Assembly: GCF_001426525.1 (NCBI RefSeq)
Contig: NZ_LMEW01000036.1
Span: forward strand, 1-64,000
Length of the DNA stretch: 64,000 bases
DNA from: Massilia sp. Root133
GTDB taxonomy: Bacteria; Pseudomonadota; Gammaproteobacteria; Burkholderiales; Burkholderiaceae_D
Direction: 5' to 3'
Positions 1 through 8,089 of this stretch are shown piece by piece (position 1 is the stretch's first letter; each line of letters opens with the position of its first letter). The notes below the pieces were generated by a model. It searched no databases, was not told the DNA's origin, and saw only the letters and a program-made list of their open reading frames with translations. The translations under genes and the position numbers were made by a program.

Positions 1-72
1 ATGCATGCACCAGCTTTTTTCACCGGAAGCTAACAGCAACCCCGTCCACCTACAAGAAAAATATGTGGGGAA

Positions 73-89
73 GGGTCAGGCTCTGACCC
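73..89. repeat. Short GGGTCAG palindrome, copy 1
   Basis: Perfect 7-bp arms GGGTCAG and CTGACCC are separated by three bases. A longer copy with the same core lies between rpsO and pnp at 27391-27433. Nothing else in bases 1-160 looks like a gene. Confidence 0.55.
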
Positions 90-160
90 CGAATTGTCGA
101 GGCGTTTGCTGCACCGCGGCTAAAAAAGAGGGGGCCAAGCAAAGGCTGGCGAAATACGCT

Positions 161-186
161 ATACTTGACTAAATCGATCAACTAAT
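161..186 (+). promoter_or_regulatory. Candidate IscR type 1 binding site upstream of iscR
   Basis: An imperfect inverted repeat starts with ATACTTGACT and ends with GATCAACTAAT, with an A/T-rich centre. This resembles the site that [2Fe-2S]-IscR uses to repress its own operon. A TATACT-like -10 box overlaps its left edge at 160-165. The site lies about 110 bp ahead of the chosen iscR start. The assignment rests on pattern and position only. Confidence 0.5.
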
Positions 187-292
187 CAGGTTTTTCTCAA
201 CGTCCCGAGGGACGGATGAAAGCAGACGAGAGCCTGGGCGGTTGAAGAGAAGCAAGATTTTAACACTGTCTGGAAAACCAACCGGGGTTCTG

Positions 293-790
293 ATGCGTCT
301 GACCACCAAAGGCCGTTTTGCTGTTACCGCGATGATCGACCTCGCCCTGCGCCAGGGCAATGGTCCGGTCACGCTGTCGGGCATCAGCCAGCGCCAGGCC
401 ATTTCGCTGTCGTACCTGGAGCAATTGTTCGGCAAGCTGCGCCGGCACGAGATCGTCGAGTCGGTGCGCGGCCCGGGCGGCGGCTACAGCCTCGCGCGCA
501 GCGCCGACAAGGTGACCGTCGCGGACATCATCATCGCCGTCGACGAGCCGATCGATGCGACCCAGTGCGGCGGCAAGGAAAACTGTCACGGCGCCGATGC
601 CGCCAGCGGCACCCGCTGCATGACCCACGAACTGTGGGCCACGCTGAACGCGAAGATGGTCGATTTCCTCGACTCGGTGACCTTGCAGGATCTCGTCGAC
701 CAGCAGAAGCAGAAAGAACAGAACGTCGTGGTGATGCATCGCCACGCGCCGTCGGACAATACTGAAGCTAAGCATATTGGAGTGAACTGA
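293..790 (+). CDS. iscR: Fe-S cluster assembly transcriptional regulator IscR
   Basis: Rrf2-family repressor of the isc operon that senses Fe-S status through its own [2Fe-2S] cluster. The start at 293 gives MRLTTKGRFAVTAM, the classic N-terminus; an upstream in-frame ATG at 242 would add 17 atypical residues. The winged helix covers roughly residues 1-80. Cluster ligands are C92, C98 and C109 with H112. In E. coli the third Cys and the His are at 104 and 107, so there is a five-residue insertion in the cluster loop. The stop overlaps the iscS ATG by one base, so the two are translationally coupled. First gene of an eight-gene isc operon. Confidence 0.96.
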   Translation: MRLTTKGRFAVTAMIDLALRQGNGPVTLSGISQRQAISLSYLEQLFGKLRRHEIVESVRGPGGGYSLARSADKVTVADIIIAVDEPIDATQCGGKENCHGADAASGTRCMTHELWATLNAKMVDFLDSVTLQDLVDQQKQKEQNVVVMHRHAPSDNTEAKHIGVN

Positions 791-2046
791 TGAACGCGCC
801 CTTGGACAAAAAAATCGAGCAGAGCTTCGTGACTGCGCCGCATTTCCCGATCTACATGGATTATTCGGCCACGACGCCGATCGATCCGCGCGTGGCGGAC
901 AAGATGATTCCGTACCTGCGCGAGCAGTTCGGCAATCCGGCGTCGCGCAGCCACGCTTACGGCTGGAGCGCCGAGGCGGCCGTCGAAGAGGCGCGCGCGC
1001 AAGTCGCAGCGCTCGTCGGCGCCGATCCGCGCGAGATCATCTGGACCTCGGGCGCGACCGAATCGAACAACCTCGCGATCAAGGGCGCGGCGCAGTTCTA
1101 CAAGTCCAAGGGCAAGCACATCATCACGGTGAAGACCGAGCACAAGGCCGTGCTGGACACCGTCCGCGAACTGGAACGCCAGGGCTTCGAGGCAACTTAC
1201 CTGGAGCCGCAGGACAATGGCCTGATCACGCTGGAGCAGCTGGAAGCGGCGATGCGTCCGGACACGATCCTCGTCTCCGTGATGCTCGTGAATAACGAGA
1301 TCGGCGTGGTCCAGCCGATCAAGGAAATCGGCGAACTGTGCCGCAAGAAGGGCATCATCTTCCACAGCGACGCGGCGCAGGCCACCGGCAAGGTCGAGAT
1401 CAACCTGGAAGAGCTGAAGGTCGACCTGATGAGCTTCAGCGCGCACAAGACCTACGGTCCGAAAGGCATCGGCGCCCTGTACGTGCGCCGCAAGCCGCGC
1501 GTGCGCCTGGAAGCGCAGATGCACGGTGGCGGCCACGAGCGCGGCCTGCGTTCGGGCACGCTGGCTCCGCACCAGATCGTCGGCATGGGCGAAGCGTTCC
1601 GCATCGCGCAGGAAGAGATGGACACCGAACTCGCGCGCATCAAGGCGCTGCGCGACCGCCTGGCCAAGGGCCTGCTGGAGATCGAAGAGGTCTACATCAA
1701 CGGCGACATGGAACACCGCGTCCCGCACAACCTGAACGTGTCGTTCAACTTCGTCGAAGGCGAATCGCTGATCATGGCCGTCAAGGACATCGCCGTGTCG
1801 TCGGGTTCGGCCTGCACCTCGGCGTCGCTGGAACCGTCGTACGTGCTGCGCGCCCTGGGCCGCAGCGACGAGCTGGCGCACAGCTCGATCCGCTTCACCA
1901 TCGGCCGCTTCACGACCGAGGAAGACATCGACTTCGCCATCAAGCTGCTGAAGGAAAAAGTCGGCAAGCTGCGCGAACTGTCGCCGCTGTGGGAAATGCA
2001 CAAGGATGGCATTGACCTGAACTCGATCCAGTGGGCAGCCCACTAA
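790..2046 (+). CDS. iscS: Cysteine desulfurase IscS
   Basis: PLP-dependent class V aminotransferase-fold enzyme that takes sulfur from L-cysteine as a persulfide and passes it to IscU and other acceptors. K220 in the SAHKTYGPKG motif is the Schiff-base lysine, H118 lies over the cofactor and C342 in SSGSACTS is the persulfide carrier. All three are shifted by +14 against E. coli numbering because of a short N-terminal extension. At 418 residues it is otherwise full length. It sits between iscR and iscU in the standard order. Confidence 0.98.
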   Translation: MNAPLDKKIEQSFVTAPHFPIYMDYSATTPIDPRVADKMIPYLREQFGNPASRSHAYGWSAEAAVEEARAQVAALVGADPREIIWTSGATESNNLAIKGAAQFYKSKGKHIITVKTEHKAVLDTVRELERQGFEATYLEPQDNGLITLEQLEAAMRPDTILVSVMLVNNEIGVVQPIKEIGELCRKKGIIFHSDAAQATGKVEINLEELKVDLMSFSAHKTYGPKGIGALYVRRKPRVRLEAQMHGGGHERGLRSGTLAPHQIVGMGEAFRIAQEEMDTELARIKALRDRLAKGLLEIEEVYINGDMEHRVPHNLNVSFNFVEGESLIMAVKDIAVSSGSACTSASLEPSYVLRALGRSDELAHSSIRFTIGRFTTEEDIDFAIKLLKEKVGKLRELSPLWEMHKDGIDLNSIQWAAH

Positions 2047-2077
2047 TTCACCGAACAGAACACCAAGGAGCACTACC

Positions 2078-2476
2078 ATGGCATATTCCGACAAGGTCCT
2101 GGACCACTACGAAAACCCGCGCAACGTCGGCTCGTTCGACAAGAATTCCGACGACGTCGGCACCGGCATGGTCGGCGCACCGGCCTGCGGCGACGTGATG
2201 AAGCTGCAGATCAAGGTGAACGAAGCCGGCGTGATCGAAGACGCGAAATTCAAGACGTACGGCTGCGGTTCGGCGATCGCATCGAGCTCGCTCGTGACCG
2301 AATGGGTCAAGGGCAAGTCGCTGGACGAAGCCCTGTCCATCAAGAACACGCAGATCGCCGAAGAACTGGCGCTGCCGCCGGTGAAGATCCACTGCTCGAT
2401 CCTGGCCGAAGACGCCATCAAGGCGGCCGTCGCCGACTACAAGCAGAAGCACGGCGCCGAAGAAAAAGCCGCATAA
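2078..2476 (+). CDS. iscU: Fe-S cluster scaffold protein IscU
   Basis: Scaffold on which IscS, Fdx and IscX assemble [2Fe-2S] clusters before chaperone-driven transfer. The ligand set is C37, D39, C63, H105 and C106, and the HscA-recognition sequence LPPVK is at 99-103. The length of 132 residues is slightly more than usual because of a charged C-terminal tail. A clear AAGGAG ribosome binding site precedes the ATG. Third gene of the isc operon. Confidence 0.98.
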   Translation: MAYSDKVLDHYENPRNVGSFDKNSDDVGTGMVGAPACGDVMKLQIKVNEAGVIEDAKFKTYGCGSAIASSSLVTEWVKGKSLDEALSIKNTQIAEELALPPVKIHCSILAEDAIKAAVADYKQKHGAEEKAA

Positions 2477-2579
2477 GCGGGTTTTCATAAAAAACACGTA
2501 CCCTCACGGACCGCGAGAAACCGTAGCGAGCGACGCGCACCAGGTTGATCGCGGTCCCACCGAAGCTGGAGAATCAGAT

Positions 2580-2903
2580 ATGGCTGTGACCCTGACCGAA
2601 AAAGCCGCAAAGCACATCAACCGTTACCTCGAACGCCGGGGCAAGGGCGTGGGCCTGCGTTTCGGCGTGCGCACGACCGGCTGCTCCGGCCTGGCCTACA
2701 AGCTGGAATACGTCGACGAAGCCAGTGCCGAAGATACGGTCTTCGAATCGCATGGCGTGAAGGTCTTCGTCGATCCGAAGAGCCTGGCGTACATCGACGG
2801 CACCGAGCTCGATTTCGCCCGCGAAGGCCTGAACGAAGGCTTCCGCTTCAACAACCCGAACGTCAAGGACAATTGCGGTTGCGGCGAAAGCTTCCGCGTC
2901 TGA
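2580..2903 (+). CDS. iscA: A-type Fe-S carrier IscA
   Basis: A-type carrier (HesB/IscA family, 107 residues) that delivers Fe-S clusters, mainly [4Fe-4S], to apo-targets. The invariant cysteines C35, C99 and C101 (C-terminal NCGCGESF) are all present. The 103-bp spacer after iscU is the second-longest in the operon and contains no obvious terminator. Fourth gene of the isc operon, 16 bp ahead of hscB. Confidence 0.97.
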   Translation: MAVTLTEKAAKHINRYLERRGKGVGLRFGVRTTGCSGLAYKLEYVDEASAEDTVFESHGVKVFVDPKSLAYIDGTELDFAREGLNEGFRFNNPNVKDNCGCGESFRV

Positions 2904-2919
2904 CCGGGAGCGCCGGAAC

Positions 2920-3435
2920 GTGCAAAACCATTTCGAGCTGTTCCAGCTGCCGGCCAGGTTCGACGTCGACATGGACGCGCTGGACGCGGCCTACCGCGAA
3001 GTCCAGGGCCGCGTCCATCCGGACCGCTTCGTGAACGCGAGCGACGCGGAAAAACGCGTCGCGATGCAATGGGCCACGCGTGCCAACGAGGCCTACCAGA
3101 CCCTGCGCAACCCGATGCTGCGCGCGCGCTACCTGTGCGAGCTGAATGGCGTCGACCTGCAGACCGAGTCGAACACCGCGATGCCGATGGACTTCCTGAT
3201 GGAGCAGATGGAGCTGCGCGAAGCGCTGTCCGACGCGCGCGACGCGAAGGATGCCGGCGCGCTCGACGAGCTCGATGCGCGCATCCGCGGCGAGCGCAAG
3301 CAGCGCCTGGCGCAGGTCGGCAAGCTGCTCGACGCCGGGGACTACCAGCAGGCGGCGCAGGGCGTGCGGGCGCTGATGTTCCTCGATAAATTCGGCGACG
3401 AATTGCATTACGCGTTCGAGGCATTAGAGTCGTAG
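2920..3435 (+). CDS. hscB: Fe-S assembly co-chaperone HscB
   Basis: J-domain co-chaperone that binds IscU and stimulates the HscA ATPase. The start is GTG at 2920, preceded by GGGAG and giving the normal N-terminus with HFELFQLP. The HPD tripeptide is at residues 33-35, followed by the C-terminal helical IscU-binding domain; 171 residues is normal for the family. Directly downstream of iscA and upstream of hscA, its functional partner. Confidence 0.96.
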   Translation: MQNHFELFQLPARFDVDMDALDAAYREVQGRVHPDRFVNASDAEKRVAMQWATRANEAYQTLRNPMLRARYLCELNGVDLQTESNTAMPMDFLMEQMELREALSDARDAKDAGALDELDARIRGERKQRLAQVGKLLDAGDYQQAAQGVRALMFLDKFGDELHYAFEALES

Positions 3436-3530
3436 GGTGGGCTCTCCGGGCCCACGCGTAACGCCAACATACGCGAACGTTACGCAACGCGCCGCGAACG
3501 TATCCAATAATAAAACCAGGTAACACGACC

Positions 3531-5435
3531 ATGGCACTATTGCAGATCTCCGAACCCGGCATGTCGACCGCGCCGCACCAGCACCGGCTGGCGGTGGGCA
3601 TCGACCTGGGCACCACCAATTCCCTCGTCGCGACCGTGCGCCATTCGATCCCGGAAGTGCTGACCGACGAGGACGGCCGCTCGCTGCTGCCGTCGATCGT
3701 GCGCTACCTCCCGAACGGCCACGCCAATATCGGCTACAAGGCCATGGCGGCCCGCACCACCGATCCGAAGAACACCGTCGTCTCCGTCAAGCGCTTCATG
3801 GGCCGCGGCCTGAAGGACATCGCGCACGTCGAGAACCTGCCGTATGACTTTGTCGATGGTGGCCGCGAAGGCGGTCACGGGATGGTCCAGCTGAAGACCG
3901 TGGCCGGCGTGAAGTCGCCGGTGGAGGTCTCCGCGCAGATCCTGGCCACGTTGCGCCAGACCGCGGAAGACGCGCTCGGCGACGAACTGGTCGGCGCCGT
4001 CATCACGGTACCGGCATACTTCGACGACGCGCAGCGCCAGGCGACGAAGGACGCGGCCCAGCTGGCCGGCCTGAACGTGCTGCGCCTGCTGTCCGAGCCG
4101 ACGGCCGCCGCCATCGCGTATGGTCTCGACCACGGCAAGGAAGGCGTGTTCGCCGTGTACGATCTGGGCGGCGGCACGTTCGACATCTCGATCCTCAAGC
4201 TGTCGAAAGGCGTGTTCGAAGTGCTGTCCACGGGCGGCGATTCCGCGCTCGGCGGCGACGACTTCGACCAGCGCCTGTTCTGCTACATCACCCAGCAGGC
4301 CGGCCTCGCGCCGCTGTCCGACGTCGACACCGCCACGCTGATGGTCAAGGCGCGCCAGGCCAAGGAACTGCTGTCGACGAACGAAGAGACGACCGTCGAG
4401 GCGATCCTGAAATCGGGCGAAGTCGTGCAGGTGACGATCACCGCGAAGACCTTCGCCGAGATCACGCAGCCGCTCGTCGCGAAGACGATGAACGCCGTGC
4501 GCAAGGCGATGCGCGACGCGGACGTGTCCGTGGAAGACGTCGATGGCGTCGTGCTCGTCGGCGGCGCCACGCGCATGCCGCACATCCGCCGCGCCGTCGG
4601 CGACTTTTTCAAGACGATCCCGCACGCGAACATCGACCCGGACAAGGTCGTCGCGCTGGGCGCCGCCATCCAGGCGAACCTCCTCGCGGGCAACCGCGCG
4701 GCCGGCGACGACTGGCTGCTGCTGGACGTGATCCCGCTGTCGCTCGGCATCGAGACGATGGGCGGCCTGGTCGAGAAGATCATCCCGCGCAACTCGACGA
4801 TCCCGTGCGCCCGCGCGCAGGAATTCACGACCTTCAAGGATGGCCAGACGGCGCTGGCCGTGCACGTGGTGCAGGGCGAGCGCGAGCTCGTGTCCGACTG
4901 CCGTTCGCTGGCGCGCTTCGAGCTGCGCGGCATTCCGCCGATGGCGGCCGGCGCGGCGCGCATCCGCGTCACGTACCAGGTCGACGCGGACGGGCTGCTG
5001 TCCGTGTCGGCGCGCGAGACGCGCTCCGGCGTGGAAGCGTCGATCACCGTGAAGCCGTCGTACGGCCTCGGCGACGACGAAGTCGCGCGCATGCTGCAGG
5101 ACTCGTACAACTCGGCGCAAGTGGACATGGTCGCGCGCGCGCTGCGCGAAGAACAGGTCGAGGCCGAGCGCATCCTGCTGGCGACGCAGTCCGCGCTGGA
5201 TGCCGACACCGAGCTGCTCGACGAAGAAGAGCAGGGCGCGATCGCGCGACTGATGCAGGGCGTGCGCGACGCGACGGCGCGCTCGAACGATACGTCCATC
5301 GACGCGGACTCGCGCCAGAACGTGCTGCACGACGCCGTGCAGGCACTGGCGCGCGGCACCGAGGAATTCGCCGCGCGGCGCATGGACAAGAGCGTGCGCA
5401 AGGTGTTGGCCGGCAAGGCGCTGGATCAGGTCTGA
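3531..5435 (+). CDS. hscA: Fe-S assembly chaperone HscA (Hsp70 family)
   Basis: Specialised Hsp70 that uses ATP to release clusters from IscU by binding its LPPVK motif. The N-terminus MALLQISEPG followed by GIDLGTTNSLVATV is diagnostic for HscA over DnaK. The ATPase domain carries the usual VYDLGGGTFD and GGATRMP phosphate-binding motifs, followed by a substrate-binding domain and helical lid; 634 residues in total. The 95-bp gap from hscB contains short inverted repeats (3437-3455, and CGTAACG with CGTTACG) but no terminator. Sixth gene of the operon. Confidence 0.97.
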   Translation: MALLQISEPGMSTAPHQHRLAVGIDLGTTNSLVATVRHSIPEVLTDEDGRSLLPSIVRYLPNGHANIGYKAMAARTTDPKNTVVSVKRFMGRGLKDIAHVENLPYDFVDGGREGGHGMVQLKTVAGVKSPVEVSAQILATLRQTAEDALGDELVGAVITVPAYFDDAQRQATKDAAQLAGLNVLRLLSEPTAAAIAYGLDHGKEGVFAVYDLGGGTFDISILKLSKGVFEVLSTGGDSALGGDDFDQRLFCYITQQAGLAPLSDVDTATLMVKARQAKELLSTNEETTVEAILKSGEVVQVTITAKTFAEITQPLVAKTMNAVRKAMRDADVSVEDVDGVVLVGGATRMPHIRRAVGDFFKTIPHANIDPDKVVALGAAIQANLLAGNRAAGDDWLLLDVIPLSLGIETMGGLVEKIIPRNSTIPCARAQEFTTFKDGQTALAVHVVQGERELVSDCRSLARFELRGIPPMAAGAARIRVTYQVDADGLLSVSARETRSGVEASITVKPSYGLGDDEVARMLQDSYNSAQVDMVARALREEQVEAERILLATQSALDADTELLDEEEQGAIARLMQGVRDATARSNDTSIDADSRQNVLHDAVQALARGTEEFAARRMDKSVRKVLAGKALDQV

Positions 5436-5464
5436 TTTCCCGAGCGTTCGAAGACATAAACCAG

Positions 5465-5582
5465 CGTCGTTCCCGCGAAGGCGGGAACCCAAGTTCAGCA
5501 ACGGAACTCGTATCGTTTGCGGAGTGGCCGAGCTATCGACTTCGGCAACAGAAATTGGGTCCCCGCCTCCGCGGGGACGACG
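5465..5582. repeat. Double-hairpin palindromic intergenic repeat, copy A
   Basis: It opens with CGTCGTTCCCGCGAAGG and its complementary arm GCGGGAACCCAA, and closes with TTGGGTCCCCGCC and GCGGGGACGACG. The outer ends CGTCG and CGACG are complementary, so the 118-bp unit can fold as two hairpins closed by a long stem. Related copies lie at 22011-22090 and 44591-44689. It sits inside the isc operon between hscA and fdx and could affect the ratio of upstream to downstream transcript. Confidence 0.8.
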
Positions 5583-5643
5583 GTTTTAGGGGTGCGGGCC
5601 ATGGTCCGTATCCCGAAAATAAACAAACACAAGAGGTCAAGAA

Positions 5644-5982
5644 GTGCCACAAATCGTCATCCTCCCCCATCCCGTCTTCTGCCCCGAAGGCGCCGTGCTC
5701 GAAGGCCAGAGCGGCAAGTCGATCTGCGACACGCTACTCGAGAACGACATCGAGATCGAACACGCCTGCGACCGCGTGTGCGCATGCACGACGTGCCACG
5801 TGGTCGTGCGCGAAGGCTTCGATTCGCTGAACGAGCAGGAGGAAAAGGAAGAGGACATGCTCGACAAGGCCTGGGGCCTCGAGCCGAACTCGCGCCTGTC
5901 CTGCCAGGCCATCATCGCCGACGAAGACCTCGTCGTCGAGATCCCGAAGTACACGATCAACCACGCAGCCGAGAACCACTGA
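5644..5982 (+). CDS. fdx: [2Fe-2S] ferredoxin of the ISC system
   Basis: Adrenodoxin-type ferredoxin that supplies electrons for cluster formation on IscU. The start is GTG (MPQIVILPHP). Cluster ligands C42, C48, C51 and C87 match the E. coli Fdx spacing, and C46 is the usual extra cysteine. An acidic helix near residues 64-72 is the typical partner-binding face. Length is 112 residues. It follows the palindromic repeat and precedes iscX by 16 bp. Confidence 0.96.
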   Translation: MPQIVILPHPVFCPEGAVLEGQSGKSICDTLLENDIEIEHACDRVCACTTCHVVVREGFDSLNEQEEKEEDMLDKAWGLEPNSRLSCQAIIADEDLVVEIPKYTINHAAENH

Positions 5983-5998
5983 TCACGACGGGGGACAC

Positions 5999-6193
5999 AT
6001 GAAGTGGACCGATGTCACGGCCATCGCCGAGGCCTTGTACGAACAGCACCCGGACGTCGATCCGGCCACCGTGCGCTTCGTCGACCTGCATAACTGGGTC
6101 GTCGCGCTGGACGGCTTCGACGACGACCGCACGCGCGGCGGCGAACGCGTATTGGAAGCCATCCAGGCAGCATGGATCGATGAAGCCCGCTAA
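5999..6193 (+). CDS. iscX: Fe-S assembly protein IscX
   Basis: Small acidic protein (64 residues) of the IscX/YfhJ family that binds IscS at the frataxin site and tunes cluster synthesis. MKWTDVTAIAEALYE and the NWV and acidic segments are family-typical. Last canonical isc gene. Its 3' end overlaps the following methyltransferase gene by 14 bp, so transcription and translation probably continue into non-isc genes. Confidence 0.95.
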   Translation: MKWTDVTAIAEALYEQHPDVDPATVRFVDLHNWVVALDGFDDDRTRGGERVLEAIQAAWIDEAR

Positions 6194-7055
6194 AAAAGAA
6201 GCCCCGACAATTTATCAACTGGCCCCGGAAATCAAGCCGGGTCAGTCGATCGAACTGCTGAAGGAACTGCACATCCTCACGCGCGACGGCAAACTGAACC
6301 AGGACAGCCGCCGCAAACTGAAGCAGGTCTACCACCTCGTCCAGTTCATCGAGCCCTTGCTGAAGGATGTCGGGGAAAGTGCGACCGTGGTCGACCACGG
6401 CGCCGGCAAGTCCTACCTCGGCTTCATCCTGTACGACCTGTTCTTCAAGGGCAGGGAGAACGGCGGCCATATCTACGGCATCGAGACGCGCGAGGAACTC
6501 GTGCAGAAGTCGACGGAACTGGCGGCACGCCTGGGCTTTCCGGGCATGTCGTTCCTGAACCTGTCCGTCGCGGAGTCCACCGAGTCCGACAAGCTGCCGG
6601 CCACGATCGACGTGGTGACGGCGCTCCACGCCTGCAACACGGCGACGGACGATGCCATCGATTTCGCGCTGAAGAAGCACGCGAAGCATATCGTGCTGGT
6701 GCCGTGCTGCCAGGCCGAAGTCGCGTCCGTGCTGCGCAAGAATAAAGGCAAGGACCTGGGCCGCAGCGCGCTGACGGAAATCTGGCGCCACCCGATCCAC
6801 ACGCGCGAATTCGGCAGCCAGATCACGAACGTGCTGCGCTGCCTGCAGCTGGAGGCGCACGGCTACCAGGTCACCGTGACGGAGCTGGTGGGCTGGGAGC
6901 ACTCGATGAAGAACGAGCTGATCGTCGCCACGTACAAGAACCTGCCGCGCCGCCGGCCGGCGGAGCGCCTGCAGCAGGTGCTGGCGGAAGTCGGCCTCGG
7001 GGAACTCTCTTCGCGTTTCTATACTGAGCCAACGACAAGCGAGCCAACGACATGA
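6180..7055 (+). CDS. Class I SAM-dependent methyltransferase (Methyltransf_32/GSTCD-like)
   Basis: The predicted protein has 291 residues from the ATG at 6180. The SAM-binding motif I is VDHGAGKSYLG at 71-81, with an acidic end of strand 2 at IYGIETRE and the segment LHACNTATDDAI at 149-160. VLVPCCQAEV with a Cys pair at 176-177 follows. This combination resembles the Methyltransf_32 family found in GSTCD-like proteins, whose substrates are mostly unknown but suspected to be RNA. It overlaps iscX by 14 bp and ltaE by 4 bp, so it sits in a tightly coupled chain. The exact substrate cannot be read from the sequence. Confidence 0.8.
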   Translation: MKPAKKEAPTIYQLAPEIKPGQSIELLKELHILTRDGKLNQDSRRKLKQVYHLVQFIEPLLKDVGESATVVDHGAGKSYLGFILYDLFFKGRENGGHIYGIETREELVQKSTELAARLGFPGMSFLNLSVAESTESDKLPATIDVVTALHACNTATDDAIDFALKKHAKHIVLVPCCQAEVASVLRKNKGKDLGRSALTEIWRHPIHTREFGSQITNVLRCLQLEAHGYQVTVTELVGWEHSMKNELIVATYKNLPRRRPAERLQQVLAEVGLGELSSRFYTEPTTSEPTT

Positions 7056-8089
7056 GCGACCACCACGACCGCTGGATCGACCTGCGCAGCGACACCGTCA
7101 CCCAACCGTCCGCCGCGATGCGCGCCGCGATGGCCGCTGCAGCCGTCGGCGACGACGTCTACGCCGACGACCCCACCGTCAACCGCCTGCAGGACTTCGC
7201 GGCCGAACTGTTCGGCTTCGAAGCGGCCCTGTTCGCGCCGAGCGGCACGCAGACGAACCTCATCGCGCTGATGACGCATTGCGGCCGCGGCGACGAATAC
7301 CTCGTCGGCCAGGAAGCGCACACTTACAAGTACGAAGGCGGCGGCGCCGCCGTGCTGGGCTCGATCCAGCCGCAGCCGATCGCCAACCAGCCGGACGGTT
7401 CGATCGCGGTCTCCGACATCGCCGCGTACATCAAGCCGGACGACATGCACTTCGCGCGCACCCGCGTGCTGGCGCTGGAAAACACGATCGGCGGCCGCGT
7501 GCTGCCGCGCGACTACCTGAAGGCGGCGACGGATTTCGCGCATGCGAAGGGCCTGGTCACGCACCTGGACGGCGCCCGTGTCTGCAACGCGGCCGTCAAG
7601 CAGGGCATCTCGCTGCGGGAGGCGGTGGCCGGTTTCGACACCGTGTCCGTGTGCCTGTCGAAGGGCCTCGGCGCGCCGGTCGGTTCCGTGCTGCTGGGCC
7701 CCAAAGCGTTCATCGAGCAGGGCAAGCGCTGGCGCAAGATGCTGGGCGGCGGCATGCGCCAGGCCGGCGTCATCGCGGCCGCGGCGCATTACGCGCTGGA
7801 GCATAACGTCGAGCGCCTCGCCGAGGACCATCAAAATGCGGCCGACCTGTCCGCCGGCCTCGCGCGCATCGAGCCGCTGAAGGTGACGACGCCGCAGACG
7901 AACATTTTCTATGTCGAGATCCCGGACGCCGCGTGCGCGCCTCTGCGCGAGGCGTTGAGCCGCCAGGGCATCCGCGCCTCGATCGGCCCGCATACGCGCC
8001 TCGTGACGCACCTGGACGTGACGGCCGCGGATGTGAAGACGACCATCGCCGCGTTCGAGGCGTTCTTCCGCGACTGGAAAGCACAATGA
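7052..8089 (+). CDS. ltaE: Low-specificity L-threonine aldolase
   Basis: PLP enzyme of the beta-eliminating lyase fold that cleaves L-threonine or L-allo-threonine to glycine and acetaldehyde. The N-terminus DLRSDTVTQPS is the family signature, LDGAR at 172-176 holds the cofactor aspartate and K204 in CLSKGLGAPVGS is the Schiff-base lysine. Length is 345 residues, as expected. It begins with an ATGA overlap with the methyltransferase and ends with an ATGA overlap with the next gene. Confidence 0.94.
   Translation: MSDHHDRWIDLRSDTVTQPSAAMRAAMAAAAVGDDVYADDPTVNRLQDFAAELFGFEAALFAPSGTQTNLIALMTHCGRGDEYLVGQEAHTYKYEGGGAAVLGSIQPQPIANQPDGSIAVSDIAAYIKPDDMHFARTRVLALENTIGGRVLPRDYLKAATDFAHAKGLVTHLDGARVCNAAVKQGISLREAVAGFDTVSVCLSKGLGAPVGSVLLGPKAFIEQGKRWRKMLGGGMRQAGVIAAAAHYALEHNVERLAEDHQNAADLSAGLARIEPLKVTTPQTNIFYVEIPDAACAPLREALSRQGIRASIGPHTRLVTHLDVTAADVKTTIAAFEAFFRDWKAQ

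Noticed and set aside
3437..3455. GTGGGC/GCCCAC hairpin after hscB and a similar GGTGG/CCACC at 20916-20934 after ilvN
   Set aside because: Short and imperfectly matched to each other; too weak to call a repeat family or terminator from two sites.
3537..5501. Minus-strand open frame opposite hscA
   Set aside because: Mirror frame of a certain chaperone gene with no start signal or domain.
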